Source: Aquimarina sp. Aq107 (GTDB lineage: Bacteria; Bacteroidota; Bacteroidia; Flavobacteriales; Flavobacteriaceae). Taken from it: DNA of 64,000 nt. Below the pieces are notes generated by a model that saw nothing but the letters and a program-made list of their open reading frames with translations, ran no database searches and had not been told where the DNA came from. The first letter of the stretch is position 1; each line of letters starts with the position of its first letter. The stretch is from the NCBI RefSeq assembly GCF_943733665.1, contig NZ_OX030782.1, positions 1,260,001 through 1,324,000 on the forward strand, in the 5' to 3' direction. The position numbers were made by a program, and so were the translations under genes. Below, piece by piece: positions 10,072-18,602 of the stretch.

Positions 10072-10668
10072 ATGATAAATAAAAACTACTTTTTAGCAGT
10101 TTCAAATTTAATTAATGAACTTATTTCTAATGATTATATTACTTTCTTAAAGTACAACATAAAATCAGGATATCCAGATCATTATATATTACAGCTTGAA
10201 AATAATAATAATATTACTATTGACAATAGTATTAAATTTTTTTATCAAAATATAGGGAGCTTGGAAATTCAATGGAATTACATAAAAGGAGATGAGAATT
10301 TATTTGGAGAAATCAATATTATAGATTTAAATCAGTTTTTGAATTTAAATAATGATCAAGATTATTGGATAAGAAGATTTAATGAGAGTAATGATCCTGA
10401 ACAAAATGAATTTACTAAAAGTTGTAAGCCATTTGATTACTTTAATTCTGATGAAATTGAAATTGCTTTCTTTCTAAATTCGAATAATATTATAAATGAT
10501 GAACTGTATTATTTTAAATCTGGGTTTGGACATAGTAAATTAAATTTATCCATAAATGAATATTTTGATAAATTAATTGAAACAAAAGGTTTAGTAGGTT
10601 GGCAAAAAAATCTTTTAATTGGAAAATTTGAGGAAAGTATTTCAATAATTAAATCAATTTTTAATTAA
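10072..10668 (+). CDS. Probable immunity protein for the upstream nuclease-like effector
   Basis: A 198-residue soluble protein without signal peptide or membrane segment, rich in Asn, Ile, Asp and Tyr. Its DNA is visibly more AT-rich than the flanking eCIS genes. It starts 5 bases after the stop of the DUF4157/nuclease-like gene, the position and size expected of a cognate immunity gene in polymorphic toxin loci. I recognise no specific immunity family; the aromatic/acidic composition and the late WQKN segment are loosely reminiscent of SMI1/KNR4-type proteins, but that is weak. A 172-base gap follows before the next gene, so it ends the effector sub-operon. Confidence 0.6.
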   Translation: MINKNYFLAVSNLINELISNDYITFLKYNIKSGYPDHYILQLENNNNITIDNSIKFFYQNIGSLEIQWNYIKGDENLFGEINIIDLNQFLNLNNDQDYWIRRFNESNDPEQNEFTKSCKPFDYFNSDEIEIAFFLNSNNIINDELYYFKSGFGHSKLNLSINEYFDKLIETKGLVGWQKNLLIGKFEESISIIKSIFN

Positions 10669-10840
10669 AATGATTTTATGTAGTAATCTAATAGTGTAGA
10701 AGTTAAAGGTAATTTTAGGGTATAGAACCTCAATAATACTTATAGCAGTATAGGAAAAAACCCCTAAAAAGATGAGTCTTTTAGCTCATGGAAAACCAGT
10801 TGAATTGAGTTAACTTTATGTTTTTAAATAAGATAGGGTT

Positions 10841-11659
10841 ATGAAAAAAACAGCATATCAGAAAGAATTAGTAATCAAAGCCACTCAAAAAAGAAGAGGA
10901 ACCGATAATAATAAAAAAGATGTGATGAAAATTCAATCTTGGTTAACTTTATTCTCTATTCCGAATCCTAGTAGTGGAACAGCAACGGAAATTGATGGTG
11001 ATTTTGGTCCAGCAACAGAAAGAGCAGTAAAGAATTTTCAGAGTTTTCATAACCTTGCATCTACTGGAATTGTAGATCAGGAACTATTTGATCAGTTATG
11101 TTTTGGGTTAAAAGAAGCTTTCGAAAAACCTTTGCTTAGTAATAATCTAAGAGATTTGATGGTAGAAGTAGCTGAAAATCACTTACAGCAGCATCCTTTC
11201 GAACTTGATATACAAGGGCAATCCAATAGCGGTCCTTGGGTTCGTAGTTATATGGATGGTAACGATGGATCACCTTGGTTCTGGTGTATGGGATTTGCAC
11301 AAGCAATACTTGATCAGGCCGCTAGTAAGATTGGTGAAAACTTTAGAAGATTAATGCCGCTTACTTATAGCTGTGATACCGTTGGTAACATAGGTTTAGA
11401 AAAGGGCTTATTGTCTAGGTATCAAAAAATAAGAAAAGATCCTTCTTTAATAAAAAAAGGAGATATTTTCTTGATTCAGAAATCACGTTTAGACTGGACT
11501 CATACAGGAGTAATAACAGCTAGAGAAGGAGACGTAATAGAAACAATAGAAGGCAATACAAATCATCTAGGATCTAGAAATGGCGTAGCCGTTATGAAGA
11601 GGACCAGAAGCTTCAGGAGATCTAAAATAGATGTGTTTTCTATTGAACCTTTAGTGTAA
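10841..11659 (+). CDS. Peptidoglycan-binding and CHAP-like hydrolase of the eCIS locus
   Basis: This 272-residue protein has no signal peptide. Residues about 25-85 form a PG_binding_1 domain (IDGDFGPATERAVKNFQ is the typical core). Residues about 110-250 look like a CHAP/NlpC-type cysteine peptidase or amidase: the candidate nucleophile lies in WFWCMGFAQ (Cys near 149), the His in THTGVI (near 222), and an EGNTN segment follows. Such proteins cleave peptidoglycan. In an eCIS locus it could help release or assemble the particle, or be cargo. It lies 4 bases before the AAA+ ATPase gene and is probably co-transcribed with it. Confidence 0.8.
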   Translation: MKKTAYQKELVIKATQKRRGTDNNKKDVMKIQSWLTLFSIPNPSSGTATEIDGDFGPATERAVKNFQSFHNLASTGIVDQELFDQLCFGLKEAFEKPLLSNNLRDLMVEVAENHLQQHPFELDIQGQSNSGPWVRSYMDGNDGSPWFWCMGFAQAILDQAASKIGENFRRLMPLTYSCDTVGNIGLEKGLLSRYQKIRKDPSLIKKGDIFLIQKSRLDWTHTGVITAREGDVIETIEGNTNHLGSRNGVAVMKRTRSFRRSKIDVFSIEPLV

Positions 11660-11663
11660 AAAG

Positions 11664-13007
11664 ATGAAAAAAACCTTAGCTCAGAATGCAATTCATTTTG
11701 ATAGTAAATTATCATTTTTAAGAGAAGTGATAGAGTATCGCTTAAAAGATAATTATACCAGTGAAATACCTGTTTTTCCAAAATTCGATAACATCGTATC
11801 CGATGACTCATTATTTTCAATATTTGTCAGAAAAAAACAATTGTCTTTAGAGGAGGTAATTACTTTATTAGTAACGATTGTACCGCATATTTCTCCTAAT
11901 TTTTTTACCACAATCATATCGGATTTTTTACCTAATGGAGGTGAATTACCAGAATTTGGAGGTGTCAAAGGAAAAAATCATAGAGGTATTATCCCGACCG
12001 GAGAAACAGTTCAGTTTATTATGGGAGGAAACGATATTCAGAAAAGAATACAACTCACAGAGATGTTTTATGAAGACCATCTTTTTATGAGAGAAGGAAT
12101 TCTTTATTTAGATACAGTTCCTATAGGAGAACCCAAAATGAGTGGGCGTTTATTACTGGAAGAAGAATATGTGTCACTATTTACTACCGGTAAAGTATTA
12201 AAACCGACTATGAGTAAAGATTTCCCTGCAGAACGAATAAATACAGAGTTAGATTGGGATGATTTGGTGTTACAAAACAAAACATTACAACAAATAAAGG
12301 AGATCGAAACTTGGTTAAATTACAATGATGTCGTATTGAATGATTGGAATATGAAATCTAGGATCAAACCTGGTTATAGGATTCTTTTTTCGGGCCCTCC
12401 AGGAACCGGAAAAACACTCACAGCTACATTGCTAGGGAAATTTACAGGCAAAGATGTATATCGTGTTGATTTGTCTATGATAGTGTCCAAATATATAGGT
12501 GAAACCGAAAAAAACTTATCAAAACTATTCGATAAAGCAAAAAATAAATCTTGGATTTTATTTTTCGATGAAGCAGATGCTATTTTTGGAAAGCGTACCA
12601 ATGTAAGAGATGCTCATGATAAATATGCAAATCAAGAAGTATCATACTTATTACAGCGTATCGAAGCACATCCAGGATTGGTCATTTTAGCCTCAAATTT
12701 CAAGAATAATATAGATACAGCATTTACACGTAGGTTTCAGTCCATTATAGAGTTCGAAAATCCATCGTATAAAGAAAGATTATCACTTTGGAAGAAAAAC
12801 TTACCCGATAAAATAGCCTTAGACAAAAGTATTTCTTTAGAGGAAGTCTCTAAAAAATATGCTTTAACAGGAGCGAATATTATCAATGTAGTACAATATA
12901 TTTGTCTTAAAACGATAGCTTCTAAGCACGAATCAATTCTCCTTGAAACCATATTAGAAGGTATTAAAAAAGAATACCTTAAAGAAGGTAAGATGGTAAC
13001 CATATAA
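11664..13007 (+). CDS. eCIS AAA+ ATPase
   Basis: This 447-residue protein has one C-terminal AAA+ module: Walker A GPPGTGKT at 244-251, Walker B ILFFDEAD with Asp302/Glu303, and an arginine-finger region (AFTRRFQ) near 355-360. The N-terminal 230 residues are family-specific and probably bind substrate. An ATPase of this type (Afp15/Pvc15-like) is a standard component of extracellular contractile injection systems, and is thought to act in loading effectors or in assembly. It is the last gene of the locus in this window, and no further eCIS genes follow it. Confidence 0.9.
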   Translation: MKKTLAQNAIHFDSKLSFLREVIEYRLKDNYTSEIPVFPKFDNIVSDDSLFSIFVRKKQLSLEEVITLLVTIVPHISPNFFTTIISDFLPNGGELPEFGGVKGKNHRGIIPTGETVQFIMGGNDIQKRIQLTEMFYEDHLFMREGILYLDTVPIGEPKMSGRLLLEEEYVSLFTTGKVLKPTMSKDFPAERINTELDWDDLVLQNKTLQQIKEIETWLNYNDVVLNDWNMKSRIKPGYRILFSGPPGTGKTLTATLLGKFTGKDVYRVDLSMIVSKYIGETEKNLSKLFDKAKNKSWILFFDEADAIFGKRTNVRDAHDKYANQEVSYLLQRIEAHPGLVILASNFKNNIDTAFTRRFQSIIEFENPSYKERLSLWKKNLPDKIALDKSISLEEVSKKYALTGANIINVVQYICLKTIASKHESILLETILEGIKKEYLKEGKMVTI

Positions 13008-13134
13008 ACCAATTTTAAGAGGTTATAAACTATTTACTTATGTTATTAACAATCATGTAGATTAACACTGGGAAATCAATATTTTTAAAAAGGAATCGTC
13101 TTTTTAGATGAGGAAATTTTAAAAGTATTGACAT

Positions 13135-14271
13135 ATGAATCGATTAACTATTTTGTTTTTTTTGATGATTATTACGGCTTGTAGTACTTCAGAAAAGAAT
13201 GCTAATAAGGAAGTAGAAGAAACACCTTTAATCAAAAAAAATACACCTAACGTTGTTGCCGAAACACCTCTAAAACTAACAAAAGAACAAGCAAATACTT
13301 TGGTAGAATTGCCCTTAGCTTGCATTCATACAGAGTATCCAAATAAATTAGGACAAACCATAGGAAGCAAAGAAGATCTAGGAGAGCCTAAAGTTTTACA
13401 TCCAGCATTTTACGGCTGTTTCGACTGGCATTCTGCAGTTCATGGACATTGGTCATTAGTGAAATTAGTAAAGTCCTTTCCAGAAATAGAAAAAGCTACA
13501 GAGATAAAAACCAAACTAATAGAAAGTATTTCTAAAGAAAATATAGAGGCAGAAGTACTATATTTTGAAGGAAAACATAATACATCTTATGAACGGACAT
13601 ATGGATGGGCTTGGTTACTTAAACTTGCCGAAGAAATTCATACATGGAATGATCCTGTAGCAAAGAACCTTGAGGAAAATTTGCAACCATTAACAGATGT
13701 AATAGTACAACGATATATCGATTTTTTACCAAAACTTAAGTATCCCATCAGAGTAGGTGAACATACCAATACAGCATTCGGATTATCTTTTGCATTGGAT
13801 TATGCAAATACGTTTGATAATACTAAGCTCAAAAATATCATCGCTTCTCGTGCAAAAGATTTTTATACTAAAGACGCGAACTGTCCGATAGGTTGGGAAC
13901 CTAGCGGATATGATTTTTTGTCACCTTGTTTAGAAGAGGTTGATCTTATGAGAAAGGTATTGGATAAACCTTCTTTTGATAAGTGGGTTGACGATTTTAT
14001 GCCACAACTTAAAAATCCTGGTTTTGCTATATCGGTAGGAGAAGTCTCTGATCGTACTGATGGTAAATTAGTACATCTCGATGGACTTAATTTTAGTAGA
14101 GCTTGGGTACTATATGGATTAGCAAATCAATACCCAGAATATGATCATCTTATCAATATCGCTAATCAACACGTAAAGTATTCATTACCCAATCTTGTAG
14201 GCGACAGCTATGAAGGAGGACACTGGTTAGGGTCTTTTGTAATTTATGCACTTGATGATCGGTCTCAATAA
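13135..14271 (+). CDS. DUF2891 family lipoprotein
   Basis: A 378-residue protein with an N-terminal lipoprotein signal (FLMIITAC, lipidated Cys near residue 17), so it is probably membrane-anchored outside the cytoplasm. The mature part matches DUF2891: LPLACIHTEYPNKLG, then HPAFYGCFDWHSAVHGHW and later RTYGWAWLLKLAEE, with many conserved Trp and His. Members resemble alpha/alpha-toroid glycan-active proteins, but no reaction is established. It lies 58 bases upstream of the NRAMP-like transporter and the oxoprolinase genes on the same strand, and may share their transcript. Any role in oxoproline or peptide metabolism is inference. Confidence 0.8.
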   Translation: MNRLTILFFLMIITACSTSEKNANKEVEETPLIKKNTPNVVAETPLKLTKEQANTLVELPLACIHTEYPNKLGQTIGSKEDLGEPKVLHPAFYGCFDWHSAVHGHWSLVKLVKSFPEIEKATEIKTKLIESISKENIEAEVLYFEGKHNTSYERTYGWAWLLKLAEEIHTWNDPVAKNLEENLQPLTDVIVQRYIDFLPKLKYPIRVGEHTNTAFGLSFALDYANTFDNTKLKNIIASRAKDFYTKDANCPIGWEPSGYDFLSPCLEEVDLMRKVLDKPSFDKWVDDFMPQLKNPGFAISVGEVSDRTDGKLVHLDGLNFSRAWVLYGLANQYPEYDHLINIANQHVKYSLPNLVGDSYEGGHWLGSFVIYALDDRSQ

Positions 14272-14329
14272 TTAAATCAATCTAACCTTTAAAGATTCTT
14301 ACTTAACTAATAACTAAAAATACAAGCGT

Positions 14330-15550
14330 GTGAAAAAATGGTTTTCTAACATAGGTCCAGGAACCTTAGTAACTGCAGCTTTTATAGGACCAGGAACAGT
14401 AACTGTATGTACATTGGCAGGGGTTCAATTTGGATATTCTCTATTATGGGCTTTGGTATTATCAATAGTTGCCTGTCTTGTATTACAAGAAATGTCAGCT
14501 CGTTTAGGAATTATTACCCAAAAAGGATTGAGTGAAGTAGTAAAATCACAATTCGATAATAAAATAGTACGGTGGATATTGATAGGAGTCATTCTTTCAG
14601 CTATTTTTATAGGTAATGCTGCATATGAAGCTGGCAACATTAGTGGAGGTGTATTAGGATTGTCTACTATTTTAGGATCACCAATAGTTCAGCTAGGTGG
14701 TGTTTCGGTAAACTATATGAGTATTACTATTGGTGTAATAGCCTTTATACTGCTGTATATAGGTAATTATAAAGTTCTAGAACGCAGTTTAGTAGTACTC
14801 GTATTGTTTATGAGTATTGCTTTTATCATTACTGCAATAGTAACAAAACCTAACTTATCATTGCTTTTTAAAGGCTTTGTGCCGGATTTATCAACCGATA
14901 AGATACTCACTATTGTTGGGTTGATAGGAACGACTGTTGTTCCCTATAATTTGTTTCTTCATGCCTCCATAGTAAGCGAAAAATGGAAAACTAAAGAAGA
15001 TCTCCCTGCAGCTAGGAAAGATACTATAGTCGCTATTGTATTAGGTGGTTTAGTCTCTATGGCGATTATAATTACAGGAGCAGCTATTCAGCAAACTGAA
15101 GTAAATAATGCTGCTGATTTGGCAAAAGGATTGGAACCAGTTTTTGGATCTATGGCAAAATATGTACTGTCATTAGGATTATTTGCTGCTGGAATTACCT
15201 CTGCAATCACTGCCCCTTTAGCTGCGGCTTATGTCGTAAAAGGTTGTATGGGATGGCAAGATGGATTAAAAAGTAATTCCTTTAGAGCAGTCTGGATGTT
15301 TATACTTTTTTTAGGTGTTTTGTTTTCTTCTTTAGGTATAAAATCAATAGTGATTATTCGATTTGCACAGGTAGCAAATGGATTACTATTACCCATTATA
15401 GCAATTTTCTTATTATGGGTTATGAATCAAAAAAATATATTGGGGAATTTTACTAATTCTTTAAAACAAAATATACTTGGTTTTTTAATTGTCTTCATTA
15501 CTTGTTTTTTAGGCTTTAGAGGTATTTGGAAAGTTATAATTAATATGTAG
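14330..15550 (+). CDS. NRAMP-fold transporter lacking the canonical metal motifs
   Basis: A 406-residue integral membrane protein with about 11 hydrophobic segments and clear NRAMP topology. It starts at GTG. In TM1 the usual metal-binding DPGN is replaced by GPGT (residues 20-23); in TM6 the usual MPH is replaced by VPYN (204-207). The residues that coordinate Mn/Fe in classical MntH are therefore absent, so calling it a manganese transporter would be unsafe. It lies directly before pxpABC. Bacillus subtilis has a similar arrangement, with the NRAMP-like ycsG beside ycsF/kipI/kipA. That context points to import of a 5-oxoproline-related substrate or another solute, which is inference. Confidence 0.85.
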   Translation: MKKWFSNIGPGTLVTAAFIGPGTVTVCTLAGVQFGYSLLWALVLSIVACLVLQEMSARLGIITQKGLSEVVKSQFDNKIVRWILIGVILSAIFIGNAAYEAGNISGGVLGLSTILGSPIVQLGGVSVNYMSITIGVIAFILLYIGNYKVLERSLVVLVLFMSIAFIITAIVTKPNLSLLFKGFVPDLSTDKILTIVGLIGTTVVPYNLFLHASIVSEKWKTKEDLPAARKDTIVAIVLGGLVSMAIIITGAAIQQTEVNNAADLAKGLEPVFGSMAKYVLSLGLFAAGITSAITAPLAAAYVVKGCMGWQDGLKSNSFRAVWMFILFLGVLFSSLGIKSIVIIRFAQVANGLLLPIIAIFLLWVMNQKNILGNFTNSLKQNILGFLIVFITCFLGFRGIWKVIINM

Positions 15551-15577
15551 GAAAAATAGTTTATAAAAGTAGGAATT

Positions 15578-16309
15578 TTGAAAAAAATAATATTGAATGC
15601 TGACGTTGGAGAAGAGGCTGGTTTTGATGATAAAATCATGCCATATATCTCTTGGTGTAATATAGCTTGTGGAGTTCATGCAGGTAATAATCAAGTGATC
15701 CAAAAAACAATTGAATTAGCATTGCAGCATCAAGTAAAAATTGGAGCACATCCTTCATATCCTGATCGTGAAAATTTCGGAAGAGTAGTTGTAGATATTT
15801 CTTATGATGATCTTGTCGATACATTAACGGATCAAATCCGAAAGGTAAAGTTTTATACAGAAGAACAAGGTGGTCGATTGCACCATGTAAAGCCTCATGG
15901 TGCTTTGTATAACGAAGCAGTAAAAAATGAAGAGATAGCAGCTGCAATTATTCAATCTGTTAAAAATATCGATAAAAGTTTAAATATAGTAACGACAAAA
16001 GATTCTATGATTTCTTATCTTTGCAGAGATGATGTTAAAGTGAAATATGAAGTTTTTGCAGATAGAAATTACAACGAGGATTTAACGTTGGTTTCCCGTT
16101 CTGAAAAAAATGCAGTGTTGGTAAATCCTGAAAATATTTTACCCCATGTGTTGCGAATGATTTCTGACAAAAAAATAAGAACAATAAAAGGAGAGGAGAA
16201 GTTGATTTTTTTTGACACGATTTGTGTTCATGGAGATAATCCAAAATCTGTTGAAATTTTGGAGTGTTTATATAAAGAGTTTTTAAAAAGAAATTTTGTT
16301 TTAAAATGA
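15578..16309 (+). CDS. pxpA: 5-oxoprolinase subunit A (LamB/YcsF family)
   Basis: A 243-residue protein of the LamB/YcsF family. It opens with LNADVGEEAGFDDKIMPY and the block WCNIACGVHAGN, followed by IGAHPSYPDRENFGR and HVKPHGALYNEA, all hallmark segments. With PxpB and PxpC it forms the ATP-dependent 5-oxoprolinase that opens pyroglutamate to glutamate. The start is TTG, chosen because family members begin a few residues before the L-N-A-D-V-G-E motif. Its end overlaps pxpB by 4 bases. The length is normal for the family. Confidence 0.93.
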   Translation: MKKIILNADVGEEAGFDDKIMPYISWCNIACGVHAGNNQVIQKTIELALQHQVKIGAHPSYPDRENFGRVVVDISYDDLVDTLTDQIRKVKFYTEEQGGRLHHVKPHGALYNEAVKNEEIAAAIIQSVKNIDKSLNIVTTKDSMISYLCRDDVKVKYEVFADRNYNEDLTLVSRSEKNAVLVNPENILPHVLRMISDKKIRTIKGEEKLIFFDTICVHGDNPKSVEILECLYKEFLKRNFVLK

Positions 16310-17040
16310 AAAAATTAGGCATTAAATTTCGGTATAAACGTTACAATGAAAATGCAATTTTGGTTCAAGGTCCTCAAGAAGTTGATGAAATTTTGTTAAA
16401 ATCGTTGATTTTTTATAAAAAATCCATTGAGAAATTTTATGGTAAACTAATTGTTGAAGTAATCTTATCATATAACTCGTTATTAATTTACTATACATCT
16501 AGTATAGAGGATGTCTATAGTGAGATTTTAACGTTAAAATCTTTGTTTTTAGGTGATTTTAAAAGTATGTCGTTGAAAAAACGTTTGTGGCAAGTGCCTG
16601 TTTGCTATGCTCCAACGCTTGCTCCTGAGTTACCTTTTTATGCATCAAATAAGTTGATGAGTATTGATGATGTAATCGCCTTGCACACTGCTCCATTATA
16701 TACTGTTTACTTTATTGGGTTTTTGCCAGGTTTTTTGTACTTGGGTGGTTTGGATAAAAAGTTAAGTGCTCCAAGAAAATCTATCCCTAGTTTTAAACTA
16801 GAAAAAGGATCGGTTGCAATTGGTGGAGATCAAACGGGAGTGTATCCATGTGATAGTCCTGGTGGATGGCATGTGATAGGGCGTACTCCTTTGAATTTTT
16901 TTGATATTGATTCTAAGGAATGTTGTTTTGTTTCTCCAGGAGATAAAATTCAATTTATATCGATTAGTGAAAATAAATATAACGATATAAGTTCACTTGT
17001 TTCTAGTAGTAATTATACCCCAAAATTTAAACTTTTATGA
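16306..17040 (+). CDS. pxpB: 5-oxoprolinase subunit B (KipI family)
   Basis: A 244-residue protein matching the KipI/PxpB family. YFIGFLPGFLYLGGLD and APRKSIPSFKLEKGSVAIGG are the diagnostic C-terminal core, followed by PGGWHVIGRTPLNFFD. It pairs with PxpC to form the carboxyltransferase-like half of ATP-dependent 5-oxoprolinase. It overlaps pxpA by 4 bases (ATGA) and pxpC by 4 bases, indicating tight translational coupling and equal dosing. In Bacillus the homologue KipI also inhibits a sporulation kinase; that role is not expected here. Confidence 0.93.
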   Translation: MKKLGIKFRYKRYNENAILVQGPQEVDEILLKSLIFYKKSIEKFYGKLIVEVILSYNSLLIYYTSSIEDVYSEILTLKSLFLGDFKSMSLKKRLWQVPVCYAPTLAPELPFYASNKLMSIDDVIALHTAPLYTVYFIGFLPGFLYLGGLDKKLSAPRKSIPSFKLEKGSVAIGGDQTGVYPCDSPGGWHVIGRTPLNFFDIDSKECCFVSPGDKIQFISISENKYNDISSLVSSSNYTPKFKLL

Positions 17041-17891
17041 AAGGAAAGGTAGAGTTGTTGTCTTCAGGGGTGTATACAACTATTCAGGATGGTGGGCGTT
17101 TTGGTTATTCTAAATATGGAGTGCCAAAGAGTGGAGCTATGGATTTACGATCTTTCTTTTTGGCAAATGCAATTTTAAATAATGAGGAAAATTCTGCTGT
17201 TTTAGAATGGACATTGGTTCCGCCAATTTTAAAATTTCATCAGAACACTATTGTTTCGATTACTGGTGCGATTTGTGATCCGTACCTAAATGATGTTCCT
17301 TGTAAAATGAATTCGCAAATTAAAATTGAAAAAGATGATGTTTTGAAGTTTAAAAATGTTCGAAATGGGTTGTATGGATATGTGGGAATTTTTTCAGGTT
17401 TTTTGTCAGAATTAGTTTTGAATAGCAGATCTCAATATAATCAAATAACCAAGTTCTTAAGGTTGTTTAAAAATGACATGATTGCTTATGATAGTGTTAG
17501 TCGATTTTCGACATCAAATTCTTTGATTTCTAATACTGTTTTTTGGAATGAATTAGATAGTTTAAATGTCTATAAGGGACCAGAGTTTGATATGTTGTCT
17601 GAGACGCAAAAGGACATATTGTTAAATCATGATTTTACGATTTCTGATATTAGAGATCGGATGGCTATAAGTTTAGAAGAATCATTAGAAAATGATTTAT
17701 CATCGATGTTATCATCACCTGTTTTACCAGGTACGGTTCAGTTAACTCCATCGGGTCGTTTGATTGTTTTGATGAGAGATTGTCAAACTACTGGTGGATA
17801 TCCTAGAATTTTACAATTAACAAAAGAATCTATTAATGCTATAGCACAGAAGCGGACTGGAGATACAATTTGTTTTGATAGGATTAATTGA
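17037..17891 (+). CDS. pxpC: 5-oxoprolinase subunit C (KipA family)
   Basis: A 284-residue protein of the KipA/biotin-dependent carboxyltransferase-like family. GVYTTIQDGGRFGYSKYGVP near the N-terminus is the signature, followed by SGAMD, and late in the protein the PGTVQLTPSGRLIVLMRDCQ block. It completes the PxpABC 5-oxoprolinase. It overlaps pxpB by 4 bases and is the last gene of the operon; a 303-base gap follows. Confidence 0.93.
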   Translation: MKGKVELLSSGVYTTIQDGGRFGYSKYGVPKSGAMDLRSFFLANAILNNEENSAVLEWTLVPPILKFHQNTIVSITGAICDPYLNDVPCKMNSQIKIEKDDVLKFKNVRNGLYGYVGIFSGFLSELVLNSRSQYNQITKFLRLFKNDMIAYDSVSRFSTSNSLISNTVFWNELDSLNVYKGPEFDMLSETQKDILLNHDFTISDIRDRMAISLEESLENDLSSMLSSPVLPGTVQLTPSGRLIVLMRDCQTTGGYPRILQLTKESINAIAQKRTGDTICFDRIN

Positions 17892-18194
17892 GTCGAAATT
17901 CTATTTAATATGTAGTTTTTTAATGTTTTTAAAAGTTAGTGGTGATATTGGTAATAGGTTGGTTTAATTGTTTTTGTAAAAATATGATAGGGGTAAAATC
18001 ACCTTTTGTTGTAGGGGGAAAAGCCCCTTTTGTAGCTTTTTTTGTTTTTGCTTAATATTTGTTAATTAACTATGAAACAACTGATTAGGTGTATGGTTTT
18101 GCCGTAAATTAATTCTATAAAAGGGTGTTGGTATTTGTGTAAAACTTAGATTTTTAAATATATTAGCGACGATAACCCAATAAATGATATTATT
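17892..18194. other. Gene-free stretch after pxpC
   Basis: No convincing gene. There is a G-run/C-run pair near 18015-18035 (GGGGG ... CCCC followed by T-rich sequence) that could be a weak terminator for the pxp operon. The 3' part should hold the promoter of the gene at 18195, but I cannot place it confidently. Confidence 0.5.
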
Positions 18195-18596
18195 ATGGCA
18201 AAAAAAGTACAAAAACCTCAGAAGTGTATTAACGTTGAAGAAGCTAGAGAGCTTCACGATAACTGGTGTAAAAAAAGAGGGAAACGTCTACAGAAGAAAT
18301 TAGGATTTGAAGATGCACGTGAATTTCATTGGTCGGTTGCTGAGTTAGAGGAATATTTGGCTTATGTAAAGCAGGAATCAGAAGAACAAGGAATTAAGGA
18401 TCCGGGAATTAGAATTTATTTAGGTGCGTATTCGGAGTCCAAATGTAAAATGAAAAAAGGATATTCTACTTTGTTTTTAGCACCTACTGGATCAAGGCCT
18501 GGAGCTTCTGGTAAAGATGGAGGTGATCCGATAAATAATTATGATATACCTGCTTTTAATAGAGGAGGAACTGGTCATCCACCAAATGACTATTAG
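18195..18596 (+). CDS. Conserved-looking small protein of unknown function
   Basis: This 133-residue soluble protein is rich in Lys/Glu in its first half and Gly/Pro/Asn in its last 35 residues. The N-terminal half is helical, with two Cys (residues about 12 and 25). A YLGAY segment, a KCKMKKGYSTLFLAPTGS block and a flexible C-terminal tail ending in GHPPNDY follow. I recognise no family. It has a good ATG start and ends 6 bases before the 7-TM protein gene, suggesting co-transcription with the sensor system downstream. Confidence 0.7.
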   Translation: MAKKVQKPQKCINVEEARELHDNWCKKRGKRLQKKLGFEDAREFHWSVAELEEYLAYVKQESEEQGIKDPGIRIYLGAYSESKCKMKKGYSTLFLAPTGSRPGASGKDGGDPINNYDIPAFNRGGTGHPPNDY

Positions 18597-18602
18597 TAGA
18601 AT

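Noticed and set aside
10740..10800. Hairpin CTAAAAAGA / TCTTTTAG as a terminator
   Set aside because: The stem has a bulge, low GC and no T-run after it; too weak to call.
14330..15550. Simple annotation as Mn2+/Fe2+ transporter MntH
   Set aside because: The DPGN and MPH metal motifs are replaced by GPGT and VPYN.
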